A DNA stretch of 9,308 nucleotides from Gemmatimonadota bacterium. GTDB lineage: Bacteria > Gemmatimonadota > Gemmatimonadetes > Gemmatimonadales > Gemmatimonadaceae. The notes below the pieces were generated by a model. The model saw only the letters and a program-made list of their open reading frames with translations. It did not search any database and was not told the origin of the DNA. Each line of letters begins with the position of its first letter. Position 1 is the first letter of the stretch. The stretch lies in assembly GCA_023249395.1 (NCBI GenBank), contig JAHFCS010000056.1, forward strand, positions 1 to 9,308. The letters run 5' to 3'. The translations under genes were made by a program, and so were the position numbers. Below are positions 8,801-9,308 of the stretch, in pieces.

Positions 8801-9085
8801 TGCGCCACCGGTTATCGGCATTGTATAGATGTCGCCGACGAGATCGAAGACGATGGTTTTTCCATCGGGAGAAACGTCGAGCGACATCCATGTTCCCTGG
8901 GACACTTCGTAGTCGATGTCTCTCGAGTTCGCGCGCTTGTCCATCACGTTCCACTTTGCCGGTACAGCGGTGCTTGTTGCGGGCGGTGTGCTGCCGGACG
9001 GCGGATTCGGCGGTGGCGCGGGAGGATTCTGGGCTGAGAGCGGGACAGCGAATGCGAGCGCGGCGAGGACAGTGATCTTGTGCAT
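5849..9085 (-). CDS. Exported PD40 beta-propeller / amidohydrolase fusion protein
   Basis: 1078 residues from the ATG at 9085-9083. Residues 1-18 are a Sec signal peptide (MHK, a hydrophobic core, then PLSA|QN), followed by a Pro-rich linker (19-42). About 12 PD40-type motifs span 67-625, for example LDVSPDGKTIVF (69), RFSPDGRRIAFAS (110), AWTPDGQYLV (155), SWSPDGRTLVYAT (423) and HWSPDSRRVYW (612), enough for two propellers. Residues 670-1064 are an amidohydrolase-superfamily domain: an N-terminal beta-sandwich strand set (TGATVITMKGNEVIPNATV), then PGFVDAHAH with metal ligands His732 and His734, Lys828 in SVKSYNQ (likely the carboxylated bridging Lys), His876 in TLEHN, and the C-terminal GSLETGKLADMIVLDANPL. 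The usual fourth His and the final Asp are not at their expected places (VVPEGG and TGAHGQ occur instead). Expected activity is hydrolysis of an amide, cyclic amide or ester; substrate unknown. The frame stays open upstream: a TTG at 9169-9167 would add 28 residues, but the ATG fits the signal peptide best. No clear Shine-Dalgarno precedes the ATG. Confidence 0.94.
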   Translation of the reverse strand: MHKITVLAALAFAVPLSAQNPPAPPPNPPSGSTPPATSTAVPAKWNVMDKRANSRDIDYEVSQGTWMSLDVSPDGKTIVFDLVGDIYTMPITGGAATLILGGAAYEMQPRFSPDGRRIAFASDRDGITNVWTMNSSGKDLRQVSKEKEREVSNPAWTPDGQYLVNRKHFRNTRSLGAGEMWLYHSSGGGGLKLTDRRNWEQNATEPIVSNDGRYVYFTEDVSPGSGFQYNRDAHSQIYVVQRLDRQTGNRTTVIGGAGSALRPQLSPDGKTMAFVRRVGLKSVLWTRDMDSGRERPVWDGLDHDQQEAWAIYGTYPGYDWMPDGRTIVIWAQGRINSVDVASGRVASIPFTARVHQTITDAVRTAQRVAPDSFDVKMLRWVTVSPDQRRVVYTSLGKLWVKELPNGKPRRVTDDEVNFELFPSWSPDGRTLVYATWDDDLFGAIRVVGLDGSRGRKITTKTGHYVEPRFSGNGQQIVFRRTGGDGLRSSLYNQDRGIYTVSAAGGEPELVTEDGSTPRFNKAGDRIFLASQEAQKAALISVNLTGGDRRVHLLAENATEFVPSPDEKFVAWVERFNAYVATLPLTGKGVDVSTTVTDFPAKRISRDAGVYLHWSPDSRRVYWALGPELYQRDISATFAFETEDTTTVRKDPESKGIPIGFMAAADRPTGRLALTGATVITMKGNEVIPNATVLVDRNRITYVGAGANIQIPADTRRIDVTGKYIMPGFVDAHAHISTGSSGIAPRTNWGFLASLAFGTTTMHDPSNSTEMVFSTSETARAGGMIAPRLFSTGTILYGAEGNAKAITTSFDDALTHLRRMQAVGAFSVKSYNQPRRDARQQIIEAARQLGMMVVPEGGSTFAVNTTMFLDGHTTLEHNLPLAPLYEDMLRLISESKTAYTPTFIVAYGGMSGEYYWYQNTNVWENARLQYYFPRGVLDSRSRRRQMAANDDYFFVDVAKSAKALNDRGVVVSTGAHGQLHGMGEHWEIWMMAMGGMTNHEALRAATLNGAKALGLDGDIGSLETGKLADMIVLDANPLAEIRNTATVQYVIVNGRIYDARTMAQIGNHPTPAPKPTWRD

Positions 9086-9165
9086 CGGCAAGGGGATGGA
9101 GTTTGGTACTACCATCAGATAGTGGGATAGTGCGGCTCTACGGCGACGCGGCGAGGAGTGCCCGG

Positions 9166-9308
9166 TCAAGTCGTCACCCCCACGTGCGCCCGGAACCGCA
9201 GGCAGACTGGACTCGGTAACGCGATCCGCTGGCGCGTCGGTGTCAACCGGCCGCTCTTCTGATCGCGCCGGAACACGACAACGGAGCCGGACCGCTGATT
9301 GGCGACGA
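9166..9308 (-). CDS. Lactonase / 6-phosphogluconolactonase-like beta-propeller protein, C-terminal end
   Basis: This is a 3' fragment. From the right edge one minus-strand frame is open for 46 codons and ends with TGA at 9168-9166. The start is outside the window. The visible peptide reads VANQRSGSVVVFRRDQKSG, then RLTPTRQRIALPSPVCLRF. It matches the last blade of the lactonase family (PF10282, the E. coli Pgl/YbhE type), where 'VANQ-S-S-I-V-V-F-R-x-D-x-x-T-G-x-L-T-P-T' followed by 'PSPVC' is usual. The family folds as a seven-bladed propeller; E. coli Pgl hydrolyses 6-phosphogluconolactone, while many other members have unknown substrates. It lies about 80 bases before the amidohydrolase ATG on the same strand, and its TGA overlaps an in-frame TTG of that gene (TTGA). 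Product identity rests on a short C-terminal stretch only. Confidence 0.75.
   Translation of the reverse strand, partial: VANQRSGSVVVFRRDQKSGRLTPTRQRIALPSPVCLRFRAHVGVTT

Noticed and set aside
9241..9246. Perfect -35-like hexamer TTGACA on the minus strand upstream of the amidohydrolase
   Set aside because: It lies inside the coding region of the lactonase fragment, and at 17-base spacing the -10 position reads CGCGTT, a poor match. Not enough for a promoter call.
1..9308. Search for defence systems, CRISPR, transposases, integrases or phage genes
   Set aside because: No direct-repeat arrays, transposase motifs, attachment sites or nuclease/toxin families were seen. All coding space is taken by exported hydrolases and propeller proteins.

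Overview
The window holds six genes, all on the minus strand and packed with gaps of about 10 to 130 bases. The two outermost genes run off the window edges. No rRNA, tRNA, CRISPR array, insertion sequence or convincing terminator is visible. The DNA is GC-rich. Nearly every gene with a visible N-terminus carries a Sec or lipoprotein signal peptide. The families present (PD40 propeller plus amidohydrolase proteins, the TolB-like 'TolR' family, 3-keto-disaccharide hydrolase, secreted PIG-L deacetylase) are typical of soil and sediment Gemmatimonadota or Acidobacteriota. I favour a Gemmatimonadota-like Gram-negative bacterium, but that is inference from gene content only.

Order of transcription, from high to low coordinates: (1) 9308-9166, C-terminal end of a lactonase / 6-phosphogluconolactonase-like beta-propeller protein; (2) 9085-5849, a very large exported protein with about 12 PD40 propeller repeats followed by a metal-dependent amidohydrolase domain; (3) 5759-4302, a lipoprotein type-B carboxylesterase with a GTG start; (4) 4289-3585, a lipoprotein 3-keto-disaccharide hydrolase (DUF1080) with a TTG start; (5) 3458-399, an exported fusion of a TPR domain to a complete TolB-like six-repeat PD40 protein; (6) 388-1, the N-terminal part of an exported PIG-L (LmbE) family deacetylase with an intact HPDDE motif.

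Spacing suggests one transcription unit, with several stop codons lying inside or next to the ribosome binding site of the following gene (esterase to DUF1080, TPR-PD40 to PIG-L). The longest gaps are 126 bases (3459-3584), 89 bases (5760-5848) and about 80 bases (9086-9165). The 89-base gap contains a 14-codon mini-ORF with its own Shine-Dalgarno sequence.

Working picture (inference): an envelope-located set of hydrolases acting on esters, amides or cyclic amides, 3-keto-glycosides and N-acetyl groups, together with three beta-propeller proteins. This would fit stepwise breakdown of an acylated or N-acetylated glycoside or glycoconjugate outside the cytoplasm. No substrate can be assigned from sequence alone. 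The points most worth a second look are the TPR/TolB-like fusion, a shortened segment between the catalytic Glu and His of the esterase, the atypical metal-ligand pattern of the amidohydrolase, and the fact that such varied exported hydrolases sit in one operon.
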